Shown in pieces: positions 34,498-44,817 of a DNA stretch of 59,746 bases; position 1 is the first letter of the stretch; the number at the start of each line of letters is the position of its first letter. Under the pieces are notes generated by a model, which was not told where the DNA came from, made no database searches, and saw only the letters and a program-made list of their open reading frames with translations. Where the stretch lies: NCBI GenBank assembly GCA_020073215.1, contig JAIQFO010000031.1, forward strand, positions 1 to 59,746, in the 5' to 3' direction. The position numbers and the translations under genes were made by a program. This DNA comes from Terriglobia bacterium (GTDB taxonomy: Bacteria > Acidobacteriota > Terriglobia > Terriglobales > Acidobacteriaceae).

Positions 34498-34853
34498 TTG
34501 ATTTCTCCCGGGGCCCGTCATGGGGCTCGCACTTGCCAAATCCGCAGGAACCTCGCGCACCCAGCGCCGGCAGAGAAGCACAAAACGCGGGGCTCCCGCA
34601 AAACACCGGCATCGACCGTGATACGCTTCCGTAAACGCTCACAGTGACCGTAATCGTTTACGTTAAAACTGCGTACCACATTTAGACTAGGATATTGAGC
34701 TTGTCAAGCCTTTTCTTCGCATGGCAGATTTTCTTGGGGGGCACTTTCCCTGGGGCAAAGTCAAGTTTGGTGAGAACGTTTACGTTTTTTGTCGACCTTC
34801 CTTGATAATGAGGCACCTGACGCAGCGAAAGTGCAGGTCCCGGTCTCCCGTGG
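34498..34853. other. Intergenic control region between the TPR and receptor genes
   Basis: This 356-base gap contains the receptor promoter with two operators (34631-34707) and a third, weaker LacI-type site, GAGAACGTTTAC at 34772-34783 (10 of 12 to GTAAACGTTTAC), about 100 bases upstream of the predicted transcription start. I see no convincing gene in it. Confidence 0.5.
34631..34707 (-). promoter_or_regulatory. Promoter and two LacI-type operators of the Oar-like receptor gene
   Basis: On the minus strand a TTGACA (34707-34702) is followed after 17 bases by a weak TAAATG. Just downstream lie two copies of a GTAAACGTTTAC-like site: GTAATCGTTTAC (34650-34661, 11 of 12) and GTAAACGCTCAC (34631-34642, 10 of 12), centres 19 bp apart. 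A repressor bound there would block initiation. The -35 and operators are good; the -10 is poor. Confidence 0.6.
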
Positions 34854-36728
34854 TCAGTGGGGTTTGGGCGTGACGGCACTGCCGTTCTGCTTCTTTCCGA
34901 TCGACTTCGCCAGCTCTTTTTCGTGCGCCGCCTTTTCCATCTCGCCCATGGCGGCGTAGGCTTCGGCAAGAGCCTCCGGAATCAAGGCAACGTTTGGGGT
35001 GGATTTCTCCAAGGCTTCTAACCTCTTTACCCCGGCGTCCGGTTCACCACTCCTCACTTGCGATACCGCGTACATGTAGCTGAGTTGTGGCCGGTCGCCG
35101 CCCAAATCTTCCTCCATGGGGCGCAGAGTTTCTACGGCCTCCCGGTATTTCTGGAGGGAAAAATAACTGGAGCCCAGAGCCGCCCGAGTCCAAGTGTCAT
35201 AGGGATCGTTTTCCAGATGTCGCGAAAGAGGCCCAACGGCCTGCTGGTAATCTCCGGCTGAAAACGCGGCGCGGCCCCAATTCGCGTCCAGGCCTTCGAG
35301 GGATGGGTTCCACTGTGCTGCGTGGCGAAAGTCGCGAAGCGCGGTGGGAAAATTTCCTGCAGAGGCAGCCATCGCCGCCAGATTATTGTAGCTATCCGCG
35401 ACGGCGTCTTTGATTTTCTGTTCGAACGCATCCGCCTCGGCGATATTTTCCGGGTGCAGTGGCGCGGATATCAGTGCTACGGGTCGGGTGCGGGTTGCTT
35501 CAAACGGCGCGGTCGCCGGTGTTGCAGCCAGACCCTGCGTGGCAGCGGTGCTCTCTTTGAGCAATTGATCCGCGGTTTTGATTTCCAGTTTGGCTTCGTC
35601 TTGATGTCCGCTCTGCATCAGCAGACGTCCCAGCAGGTAGTGCGCCCGCTGCACCTGATAGTTGTTTCTGGCGACGTCGCTTGTCAGCGCAATGGACTTG
35701 CGTAGCGCGGCCTCTGCTTCCGTAGCACGACCGCTTTCGTTGTAGATTTGCGCGAGGAGCAGGTACGTGTCCGGATTGCCCGCTTCCAGTTCCTTGGCCT
35801 TCGTCAAATCCTGTTCCGCAGTCTTCAGATCGTGCCGGTTGAACTCGATGTTTCCCAGCTGATACAAGCTCAGAGGGTCATCGGGATAATTCTTCAGTTC
35901 CTTTCGAAACTCGGCTTCCGCCTGGTCTTGCATGACGTTTCCCAAGCCCAGCAGATACGCGGCGCCCAGCGAATAATGGCCGCCGCGGATCTTCTCGTTC
36001 TTGGCCAGCGCCTTCTGGAACTCGGGAATCGCCCGTTCCGCATAGTTTGCTTCGCCGTACGCGCTCCCAAACTCCATGTGCAGTTGCGGCGAATCTCCGA
36101 GCCCGGATCGCATCTCGGCAAAGATCTTGGAGGCCTCGTCGGGTTCTTTCCGCTTCAAATATTCCTTGGCCAGTGCAAAACCGTTCTCGAAATTCGGCTC
36201 CAGGGCCACAGCTCTTTCTAGATACGAGGTCGCAGCCTTGCCTTCGCCCATCTGCGATAAAACTCGGCCCAATTCCCGTAGAGCCCTTGTATTCCTCGGC
36301 TCTAACGACAGGGCACTCTCAGCGGCAGTCTTTGCCTTCGACAAGTCGCCCGATGCACGGCACGCGCCGGCGTAGTCCAATCGCAGATCGACGTCGTCAG
36401 GCTCGAGCTCGATCGCTTCTTCCAACAACGCGGCCGATCTTGGCAGTTCGCCCGCGACGGCTCGCCGGCTTGCAAGTCTTCTCAAGGCGTCGGAGATGAA
36501 TCGCTTGTATTCGGTTTGCGCTGCGGCAACATCTTTTGCGGCCAGCGCCTTCTGCGCGGCCGCGTAGTGTTTCCCCATCGCGTCGTTGGCAGCGGCATCT
36601 TTGGTAGTTTGTGCGGCCGCCGACATACAAATCAGAGCCCAGCACAATAGGACAACTACAATTGGCCGCAGGTTCCTTTGTCCCGTGAGGGTCCGACGAT
36701 TTTGGCACTTTCCCGGTTGCATGGCCAT
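34854..36728 (-). CDS. Exported TPR-repeat protein
   Basis: About 624 residues from the ATG at 36728; the frame is open to 36818 and none of the candidate starts has a clear ribosome-binding site, so the N-terminus is uncertain. A signal peptide (RPIVVVLLCWALICMSAAAQ) is followed by roughly twelve tetratricopeptide repeats in two blocks, separated by a linker near the middle (PATAPFEATRTRPVALIS). TPR arrays mediate protein-protein contacts; here the likely place is the periplasm, perhaps with the neighbouring receptor system. It is divergent from the LacI gene. Confidence 0.78.
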   Translation of the reverse strand: MAMQPGKCQNRRTLTGQRNLRPIVVVLLCWALICMSAAAQTTKDAAANDAMGKHYAAAQKALAAKDVAAAQTEYKRFISDALRRLASRRAVAGELPRSAALLEEAIELEPDDVDLRLDYAGACRASGDLSKAKTAAESALSLEPRNTRALRELGRVLSQMGEGKAATSYLERAVALEPNFENGFALAKEYLKRKEPDEASKIFAEMRSGLGDSPQLHMEFGSAYGEANYAERAIPEFQKALAKNEKIRGGHYSLGAAYLLGLGNVMQDQAEAEFRKELKNYPDDPLSLYQLGNIEFNRHDLKTAEQDLTKAKELEAGNPDTYLLLAQIYNESGRATEAEAALRKSIALTSDVARNNYQVQRAHYLLGRLLMQSGHQDEAKLEIKTADQLLKESTAATQGLAATPATAPFEATRTRPVALISAPLHPENIAEADAFEQKIKDAVADSYNNLAAMAASAGNFPTALRDFRHAAQWNPSLEGLDANWGRAAFSAGDYQQAVGPLSRHLENDPYDTWTRAALGSSYFSLQKYREAVETLRPMEEDLGGDRPQLSYMYAVSQVRSGEPDAGVKRLEALEKSTPNVALIPEALAEAYAAMGEMEKAAHEKELAKSIGKKQNGSAVTPKPH

Positions 36729-36843
36729 CCCGATTCGAGTTAAGTCCGCCATTCCAGAGAAGTCAAATTTCTCATATCTTTCCATCATTAAACGACCCGC
36801 AAAGGCACCGATAAACACTTACGATCAAAGAGCTTCAACGAAT

Positions 36844-36890
36844 CTTGTTGACAACAAGGGAGGCAAAGACTTACCTTCGTTAACGTTTAC
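36844..36890 (+). promoter_or_regulatory. Promoter and LacI-type operator of the regulator gene
   Basis: TTGACA (36848-36853) is followed after 17 bases by a weak TTACCT. GTTAACGTTTAC (36879-36890, 11 of 12 to GTAAACGTTTAC) covers the expected transcription start, the same geometry as at the receptor and mutarotase genes. A perfect 15-bp palindrome, CTTGTTGACAACAAG (36844-36858), overlaps the -35 box and could bind another factor. This suggests negative autoregulation. Confidence 0.55.
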
Positions 36891-36975
36891 GGTCTGCCAG
36901 TTTGTGTAGACCCCTTATGAAAATCGGTATATCGCCAGGAATTGACGGCGCACCCAAAACCCTCCGAGCGCTGCC

Positions 36976-38091
36976 GTGAAGCGAAAAACCAAGCTCGTCG
37001 ACATCGCCGGGGCCCTCGGAGTTTCGACCGGGACCGTCCACCGCGCGTTGCACAATCATCCCGGCGTCAGCCCCATGACCAAGTCCAGAGTGCTGCAGAT
37101 GGCGAAGACTCTGGGGTATCGGCCGAATCTGGCAGCCCGTTATCTCTCTTCGAAGCGCAACCTGCGAGTCTCCGTCAATACGCTGCAAGGAACCACCTCT
37201 TTCTGGGACGAAGTTCGCGCGGGGATCAGCGAAGAAGCGCGGGGGCTGGTCATGGAGAATGTGGAGATCGAGTATCGGACCTATCCTCGTTTGGGGGAAG
37301 GCGAAGAAGAGGCCTTTGAAGCGGCTCTCAAAGCTGGCGTGGATGGAATCATTACCTTTCCCAGTCGTCCGCAAAGTCTGCACTCCTGGATGCGGCGCGC
37401 GTCACGTAGCAACATTCCCGTCGTCTGCGTGGCCACAGATGCCCCCAACACAGGCCGCCTGGCGGTGGTCTCGATCGACACTCTGGCCAGCGGCTCGCTG
37501 GCGGCCGATCTGATGGGGAGTTTCCTCGGCGGCAAGGGAAAAGTTGCGGTGACGCTGAGTTCTCTGGCGATCACCGAACATGCTGAGAAGCACAAGGCCT
37601 TCGCCAGCACTCTGCTCGGCCTGTATCCGCAGATGCAACTGCAGGAAACGATCGAGGATCACGACGTTGAATCCGAGGCGTACGAGAAGAGCGCGGAGCT
37701 CTTCAAGAAGCACCCGGATCTCGTGGGCATCTACGTCACAACCGAGGCTTCAATCCCGGTGCTGAATGCCGCGCGCGACGCAAAAATGCTCGACCAGATC
37801 ACCTTTATCACCACCGATTTGTTTCCAGCTCTGGTGCCTGAGATCCGGTCCCGAGCCGTGGCGGCTACGATTTATCAGCGTCCGCGCACGCAGGGGCGCA
37901 TGGCGTTTCGCGTGCTGCATGAATTCCTGGTGGAAGGCGAGTGTCCATCGTTCCAGGTAACGCTGGCACCACATCTGGTGATGCGCGGCAACCTCGATTT
38001 TTTCTTGCAGCGGCAATCCTTGGAATCGAATCCTCAGAGGGTGGCTCGACTGCAAAGCGCCTCGCCTGAAATGGCGGAATACTTCGGCTGA
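36976..38091 (+). CDS. LacI-family transcriptional regulator
   Basis: A 371-residue repressor from a GTG start. The helix-turn-helix and hinge helix are at residues 5-60 (LVDIAGALGVSTGTVHRAL to AARYLSS). A periplasmic-binding-protein-like sugar-sensing domain follows (about 65-340). It lies directly upstream of xylulokinase on the same strand, and candidate operators of the LacI consensus type occur at its own promoter and at the receptor and mutarotase promoters. It is therefore likely to control the whole glycan locus, with a pentose or xyloglucan-derived sugar as inducer; the ligand is inferred. Confidence 0.9.
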   Translation: MKRKTKLVDIAGALGVSTGTVHRALHNHPGVSPMTKSRVLQMAKTLGYRPNLAARYLSSKRNLRVSVNTLQGTTSFWDEVRAGISEEARGLVMENVEIEYRTYPRLGEGEEEAFEAALKAGVDGIITFPSRPQSLHSWMRRASRSNIPVVCVATDAPNTGRLAVVSIDTLASGSLAADLMGSFLGGKGKVAVTLSSLAITEHAEKHKAFASTLLGLYPQMQLQETIEDHDVESEAYEKSAELFKKHPDLVGIYVTTEASIPVLNAARDAKMLDQITFITTDLFPALVPEIRSRAVAATIYQRPRTQGRMAFRVLHEFLVEGECPSFQVTLAPHLVMRGNLDFFLQRQSLESNPQRVARLQSASPEMAEYFG

Positions 38092-38111
38092 GGCTGGCCA
38101 GCAGCCCGTGA

Positions 38112-38152
38112 CGGGGCTTGCCCCGACTCCGCAGACGCGGCAAGCCGCGTCT
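38112..38152. repeat. REP-like element, type B, at the 5' side of xylulokinase
   Basis: Two adjacent perfect hairpins: CGGGGC-TT-GCCCCG (38112-38125) and AGACGCGGC-AA-GCCGCGTCT (38133-38152). The same two-hairpin element recurs at 53328-53378. It overlaps the first residues of the longest xylulokinase frame, so a start upstream of it is unlikely. Confidence 0.7.
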
Positions 38153-38161
38153 CTGCAGAAG

Positions 38162-39778
38162 GTGGGAGGGAGCATCAAGTTCCTCGGGATCGACGTCGGC
38201 ACGGGCGGAACCCGCGCTCTCATCATTGACGGTGATGAACACAAGGATGAACACGGGCGAGTCGTCGCGTCCGGCACGGAAGAACACGTGCCTTTTGCAT
38301 CGCCTCAGCTGGGATGGGCGGAACAGAATCCAAACGATTGGTGGCGAGCCTGCGGTCTGGCAGTTCGACGCGCTCTCGATGCCTCGGGAACCCGCGGAGA
38401 TGAAATCGCCTGCGTCGGGTTTTCCGGGCAGATGCATGGGGCGGTCCTGCTCGATGCCCACGATGAAGTAGTCCGTCCCGCGCTCATCTGGTGCGATCAG
38501 CGCACCGAGCCGCAAGTGCGGGAACTCACGGATCTCTTCGGTACAGATCGCCTCATCCAGCTCACCTGCAATCCCCCTCTTACCAATTTCACCCTCACCA
38601 AGCTGCTTTGGGTGAGAGAAAACGAACCTCGAAACTGGGAGCGCGTTTCGCACGTCATGTTGCCCAAGGATTACGTGCGCTTCCAACTCACCGGCGAACG
38701 CGCCATCGATATGGCGGACGCCTCGGGAACTCTTCTTCTCGACGTCGCCAAACGCCAGTGGTCGTCCGAAGTCTTAAGCCGAACTGGGATTGACCAACAA
38801 CTTCTTCCCGCTTTGTGGGAGTCTCCGGAAGTGTGTGGCCGGGTTTCAGCACGCGGAGGGGAAGCGACTGGTCTGAGCGCAGGAACGCCCGTGGTGGCGG
38901 GGGCAGGAGACCAGGCCGCGGGAGCGGTCGGGATGGGCATCGTTCGTCCCGGAACGGTGAGCGCCACCATCGGCACATCCGGCGTAGTATTTGCCGCTAC
39001 CGGCGTGCCGGCGCTCGATCCCAAAGGGGGGATTCACACCTTTTGCCACGCCATCCCGGGACGATGGCACGTGATGGGTGTGACGCAGGCAGCCGGCCTG
39101 TCACTGCGCTGGTTCCGCGATCGCTTCGGAGCTGGAGCCGCCGCATCCAATTCCGATTCTGATTCCACCGACGGGCGCAATGGCAATGACGGGGGCGATC
39201 TGTACGCGCGATTGTGCGAGGAAGCGGCCACCGCGCCGCCCGGGTGCGACGGTGTGTTCTGGGCTCCCTACCTGATGGGTGAACGTACTCCTCATTGCGA
39301 TCCGCATGCGCGCGCCGCGCTTGTCGGTCTCACTGCCACGCACACGCGCGCCCACGTGATCCGCGCTATTTTGGAGGGTGTGGCGTTCAGTCTGCGGGAC
39401 ACCTTCACCATCTTCGGCGAACTGAACGTGCCGGTCGAGCGCATTCGCCTGGGAGGCGGCGGAGCCCGATCTCCCCTGTGGCGACAGATCCAGGCCGATG
39501 TCTATGGACAAGCGGTGGAGGTCGTTCAAACCGAGGAGGGCGCGGCATACGGAGCTGCGATCCTGGCAGGCGTGGGGGCAGGGAATTGGCGCTCCGTCGA
39601 TGAAGCCTGCGACGCGGTGGTGCACACTGCCCACAGAATTCAGCCCGATCCGAAGAACTCTGCCATCCTCAACGAGGCCTACCGCACCTACCGCAGAATC
39701 TATCCGGCACTCCGGCAGATTTCAAATCGCGTCAGCGCCGAGTCGGGCGCGCAACCCGCAGCCGTGTCAGTTTCGTGA
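38162..39778 (+). CDS. xylB: Xylulokinase (FGGY family)
   Basis: About 538 residues. The N-terminal phosphate loop (FLGIDVGTGGTRALI) and the SGQMHGAVLLD and GTSGVVFAATG segments identify an FGGY sugar kinase of the xylulokinase branch, which makes xylulose 5-phosphate. The start is uncertain: an in-frame GTG at 38108 lies inside a REP-like hairpin, so I prefer the GTG at 38162. Length exceeds the usual 490-500 residues because of two inserts (DGDEHKDEHGR and an N/S/D-rich stretch near residue 340). It follows the LacI gene by 70 bases and pairs functionally with the isomerase at 41233. Confidence 0.9.
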   Translation: MGGSIKFLGIDVGTGGTRALIIDGDEHKDEHGRVVASGTEEHVPFASPQLGWAEQNPNDWWRACGLAVRRALDASGTRGDEIACVGFSGQMHGAVLLDAHDEVVRPALIWCDQRTEPQVRELTDLFGTDRLIQLTCNPPLTNFTLTKLLWVRENEPRNWERVSHVMLPKDYVRFQLTGERAIDMADASGTLLLDVAKRQWSSEVLSRTGIDQQLLPALWESPEVCGRVSARGGEATGLSAGTPVVAGAGDQAAGAVGMGIVRPGTVSATIGTSGVVFAATGVPALDPKGGIHTFCHAIPGRWHVMGVTQAAGLSLRWFRDRFGAGAAASNSDSDSTDGRNGNDGGDLYARLCEEAATAPPGCDGVFWAPYLMGERTPHCDPHARAALVGLTATHTRAHVIRAILEGVAFSLRDTFTIFGELNVPVERIRLGGGGARSPLWRQIQADVYGQAVEVVQTEEGAAYGAAILAGVGAGNWRSVDEACDAVVHTAHRIQPDPKNSAILNEAYRTYRRIYPALRQISNRVSAESGAQPAAVSVS

Positions 39779-39805
39779 TGTCTTGGCCTTGCTCGAGTAT
39801 CGTGA

Positions 39806-39865
39806 GTAGCGCCGGCATCTTGCCGGCTGTCCCGAGGGCGTCTCGCCCTCGGCGCGGCGGCGCCA
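39806..39865. repeat. REP-like element, type A
   Basis: GTAGCGCCGGCATCTTGCCGGC is followed by TGTCCCGAGGGCGTCTCGCCCTCGG and GCGCGGCGGCGCC, giving two tandem hairpins (CCGGC...GCCGG and CCGAGGGCG...CGCCCTCGG). The same unit occurs in inverted copies at 48787-48890. Confidence 0.65.
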
Positions 39866-39912
39866 CTCTCCGCGATGAAGAACCCGATATATAACGAGGT
39901 CACCCGATAGCA

Positions 39913-41193
39913 ATGAATAGGAAACCGTGCATTCTAGTTGTCCTCAGCGTCCTTCTAGTGACAATGACCGTGGCGGTCGCGCAGGACCTTCCCGCCGGGA
40001 AACCCGAATCCGTTGGACTCTCCTCGGAGCGGTTGGAACGTATCGGCGCGGCTGTCCAGCGCAGCATTGATGACAAGCGAATCGCCGGCGCGGTCACATT
40101 AGTATCGCGGCATGGCCGTGTGGCGTGGTTCAAAGCGCAAGGTATGGCGGACCGCGAGGCGGGCAAGGCGATGCGCCCCGACACGATGTTCCGAATCTGC
40201 TCGATGACGAAGCCCATCACGACCGTTGCCGCGATGATCTTGTACGAAGAGGGTCGCTTCCTCCTCGACGACCCCGTCTCGAAATATCTTCCGGAATTCA
40301 AGAATCCGAAAGTCCTGGTCACGCCAGCATCCGGGGAACCCTACTCGATCCCAGCCACACGAGAAATCACGATTCGCGACCTGATGAGGCATACCTCGGG
40401 AATTACCTACTCTTGGAATGCGGATCTCGGGCCCATGTACGCGGCTAACAATGTCGCGCAAGGGATATCGCCGTACGACGGCACGATCGCGGACAGCGTG
40501 AAGCGTCTGGCGGGAGTTCCTCTGCTCTTTAATCCAGGGGATCGCTGGGAATATGGCCTTGGAATCGACGTGCTCGGACGACTGGTGGAAGTCGTTTCCG
40601 GCAAACCGCTCGACGAGTTTTTCCGTGTCCGCATATTCGAACCACTCGGAATGAAGGACACGTACTTCTACCCGCCCGACGACAAGCTTGAAAGGCTGGC
40701 GGCTGCCTATACGTATTATCCGGAAAAGGGCCTAAATCGCTTTCCCGAAACGCCGATCACGGAAGGGTCTTTCGTTTATTCCGCCGACTACCCCTACCGC
40801 GGTCCCAAGAAACTTTTTTCCGGGGGTGCCGGCCTCGTTTCCACGGCTGCCGACTACGCGCGCTTCTGCCAGATGATGCTGGACGGGGGAAAGGTAGGGA
40901 ACACGCGCCTGTTGAGCCGCAAGTCCGTTGAACTCATGACCCATGATCAATTGGGAAAGATCGGTCCTGACTGGGGTTTCGGACTCGGCTTCGGCATCGA
41001 TGGCGTGAAAGCGCCTCTGCCAGAACTCGGATCGGTGGGGGAATGCAATTGGGGCGGATTTTTCTATACGAAATTCTCTATCGACACAAAAGAACAGATG
41101 ATTGTGATTTTTATGGGCCAACTTCATCCGGCGGGAGATTTAAGCCTCGATCGGCAGGTGCACGAGCTCGCTTACCAGGCGATTGTGGATTGA
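39913..41193 (+). CDS. Secreted serine hydrolase, class C beta-lactamase-like
   Basis: A 426-residue exported protein with signal peptide 1-23 (ending AVAQ) and a penicillin-binding/class C beta-lactamase-like fold. The catalytic SxxK is Ser97-Met-Thr-Lys100 (RICSMTKPIT), with a Tyr motif in WEYGLG. Family members include esterases (EstB type) and D-aminopeptidases; true beta-lactamase activity is not implied. Between kinase and isomerase genes, it could remove acetyl or other acyl groups from plant polysaccharide, but that is speculation. Confidence 0.85.
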   Translation: MNRKPCILVVLSVLLVTMTVAVAQDLPAGKPESVGLSSERLERIGAAVQRSIDDKRIAGAVTLVSRHGRVAWFKAQGMADREAGKAMRPDTMFRICSMTKPITTVAAMILYEEGRFLLDDPVSKYLPEFKNPKVLVTPASGEPYSIPATREITIRDLMRHTSGITYSWNADLGPMYAANNVAQGISPYDGTIADSVKRLAGVPLLFNPGDRWEYGLGIDVLGRLVEVVSGKPLDEFFRVRIFEPLGMKDTYFYPPDDKLERLAAAYTYYPEKGLNRFPETPITEGSFVYSADYPYRGPKKLFSGGAGLVSTAADYARFCQMMLDGGKVGNTRLLSRKSVELMTHDQLGKIGPDWGFGLGFGIDGVKAPLPELGSVGECNWGGFFYTKFSIDTKEQMIVIFMGQLHPAGDLSLDRQVHELAYQAIVD

Positions 41194-41232
41194 GGTTAAT
41201 CGTTCGTCCGTTGGACCACAGTAGGTCCGACT

Positions 41233-42684
<1,452 letters not shown>

Positions 42685-42817
42685 AAATGAGTCCTTATCG
42701 ATCAACGATTCTGTTCCATCCGCTGTTGATCGGGCCATCGGTTGATCGGGTCATCGGACCATCGAAAATCTGCACGAGGTTTTCGATCTTCAGATCACCC
42801 GATGACCCGATCTTTCT

Positions 42818-43039
42818 TCATGATCGTCCTGGCCGAAAGTAATAGCAGTAGGCCGCTCCCGCCAGCGAGAGCAGAGCGCCCCACCACACGGGTGCGTGCA
42901 GCGAGAACAGTACCACCGGTTGTGCCGGCGGGTGTGCCAGTTCGTAAAGGCCCGCTCCGAAGATCAGCAGGCCGTTTCCAAGCAGAGAGATGCCAATGAA
43001 AAACCAGATTGAGATCGAGCCTTCCGAGTGCATGGCCAC
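42818..43039 (-). CDS. Small two-helix membrane protein next to the symporter
   Basis: A 73-residue protein with two hydrophobic helices (about 9-33, IWFFIGISLLGNGLLIFGAGL, and 50-67, VWWGALLSLAGAAYCYYF). It starts one base after the symporter stop (43041), so it is co-transcribed and probably translationally coupled. I do not recognise a named family; a role as an accessory subunit or stabiliser of the symporter is inferred from coupling. Confidence 0.7.
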   Translation of the reverse strand: MAMHSEGSISIWFFIGISLLGNGLLIFGAGLYELAHPPAQPVVLFSLHAPVWWGALLSLAGAAYCYYFRPGRS

Positions 43040-43040
43040 C

Positions 43041-44741
43041 TCACCAGAACAGAATATTCAGCACGACGAACACCGCCAAGACAACGACAGCCCAGAACAC
43101 GGGCCGCTGATAGAACGCTAATTCGCCTTCGGAGGGTATCTCGGTTTCGCCGTACACCAAGCCCTTGAGTTCGCTGGCGGGCTTGGGAGCAGTTAACAGG
43201 CTGACCACAACCGTGACCGCGACGCAAATCAGACAAGACCACAACGCGCGGTACATGTTCTCCGCCATGTCGCGAGCGTACGGCGACAGCGCTACATACC
43301 GCAGTGCCGAAGGATCCACCTTCACCCACGCCCACATGCCAATGGAAGAAAGAGTTCCCGCCAGCAGGCCCCAGAATCCCCCGGCGTTGGTGGCGCGCTT
43401 CCACAACATGCCCAGCAGCACGGTGCCGTAGAGCGGGGCGATGAAGAAGCTGAAGAGCGCTTGCACGTAATCCATGATGCTGAGGAATTGCATCACGAGG
43501 TAAGCCGTGCCCACGCTGATCAACACGCCGACCACAGTCGACCAGCGTCCCATGCGCACGTACTGTTTGTCGGTCGCGCCCTTGTGCAGCAGCGCCCCGT
43601 AAATGTCGTAGGTCCACACGGTCGAGAAGGCGCTGACGTTGCCCGCCATGCCCGACATGAATCCAGCCATCAGCGCGGTCACGCCTAGCCCAAGCAGCCC
43701 GGGGCCACAGTAACGGGCCAGTAGCAGCGGAAGCACTTCGTTGTAGCTGTGCCCGCCGCTGGCAACCGCCGCGCCTTCTCCCATCAACTTCATGGGCAGA
43801 ACGGCGATTCCGATCAGGCCGGGAAGGATCACAATCAGGGGCACAAACATCTTGAAGGCGGCGCCGATGATGGGCGCCATCTTCGCGGCGCGCAAGTCTT
43901 TGGCGGAGAGTATGCGTTGCACGACCAGGAAGTCCGTCGTCCAGTAGCCCATCGAAATACACGCTCCCAGCCCGAATACGATCCCTGTCCAATGAATGCC
44001 CATGGGATTCGATTGGAACGAACCGAGTGTGCTCCATAAGTGGGTGTATTCCGCGGAAGCATTGTGGGCGACCTGGGCTTGCAGTTTGCTCCAGCCGCCG
44101 GCTTCGATCAATCCAAGGATCGGAATCAGCAGAGCGCCCGCCCAGATCAGAATGAACTGCAGCACCTCGTTGAAGATGGCGGACCGCAGGCCGCCCAGGC
44201 CCACGTAGACCGCGACCGTGATCGAGGACACCCAGATACTGAAGTGGATGTCCCAGCCGAGCACAACTTTCATGACCAGCGCCATGGAGTACATGTTGAT
44301 GCCGCTCATGAGCACCGTCATAAAGGCGAAGGAGACGGCGGAAAGAGCGCGGCTCGGTTCTCCGTAACGAAGTTTGAGGTAGCCGGGGACGGAGTGGGTT
44401 TTGGAAATGTAATAGAACGGCATCATCACCAGGCCGAGGAAGATCATGGCGGGAATGGCGCCGATCCAATACCAGTGGGCCGCGAGGATGCCGTACTGAT
44501 ATGAGGCAGCGGCCCATCCCATGAGTTCCAGGGCACCGAGGTTCGCGGAGAGAAAGCTGAGGCCGGCGATCCATGCCGTCATCTCGCGGCCGGCAAGGAA
44601 GTAATCCTCGCTGGTATTGGCACGCCGCTTCAGATAAAAGCCAATGGCCAGCACCAGCACAAAGTAGAAGACGATGATGATCGAATCGACGAGCGATAAG
44701 TGAACCAGTCGCTGCGGAACAACCAAAGCCATAGCCATCAT
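43041..44741 (-). CDS. Sodium/solute symporter (SSS family, SGLT-like)
   Basis: A 566-residue protein with about fourteen transmembrane helices. The N-terminal SEDYFLAGREMTAWIAGLSFLSANLGALELMG and the SKTHSVPGYLKLRYGE segment are diagnostic of SSS sodium symporters of the sugar-transporting branch. It should import a monosaccharide or short oligosaccharide released by the glycosidases here, probably xylose or galactose. It lies 76 bases downstream of the mutarotase gene and one base upstream of a small membrane protein gene, all on one strand. Confidence 0.9.
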   Translation of the reverse strand: MMAMALVVPQRLVHLSLVDSIIIVFYFVLVLAIGFYLKRRANTSEDYFLAGREMTAWIAGLSFLSANLGALELMGWAAASYQYGILAAHWYWIGAIPAMIFLGLVMMPFYYISKTHSVPGYLKLRYGEPSRALSAVSFAFMTVLMSGINMYSMALVMKVVLGWDIHFSIWVSSITVAVYVGLGGLRSAIFNEVLQFILIWAGALLIPILGLIEAGGWSKLQAQVAHNASAEYTHLWSTLGSFQSNPMGIHWTGIVFGLGACISMGYWTTDFLVVQRILSAKDLRAAKMAPIIGAAFKMFVPLIVILPGLIGIAVLPMKLMGEGAAVASGGHSYNEVLPLLLARYCGPGLLGLGVTALMAGFMSGMAGNVSAFSTVWTYDIYGALLHKGATDKQYVRMGRWSTVVGVLISVGTAYLVMQFLSIMDYVQALFSFFIAPLYGTVLLGMLWKRATNAGGFWGLLAGTLSSIGMWAWVKVDPSALRYVALSPYARDMAENMYRALWSCLICVAVTVVVSLLTAPKPASELKGLVYGETEIPSEGELAFYQRPVFWAVVVLAVFVVLNILFW

Positions 44742-44817
44742 GCCTGGAGGATCACCATCTGTGTCTCACCGACACCCTTTCCTCACGCCAGTCCGTATCT
44801 TGCTTCCACACGTGCGG

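Noticed and set aside
39913..41193. Antibiotic-resistance beta-lactamase
   Set aside because: The SxxK fold is shared with esterases and peptidases, the final motif is not the usual KTG, and the setting is carbohydrate metabolism, so resistance is not supported.
42964..44574. 536-codon minus-strand frame overlapping the symporter
   Set aside because: The translation is Arg/His-rich with no membrane pattern; the overlapping frame is a clear SSS symporter.
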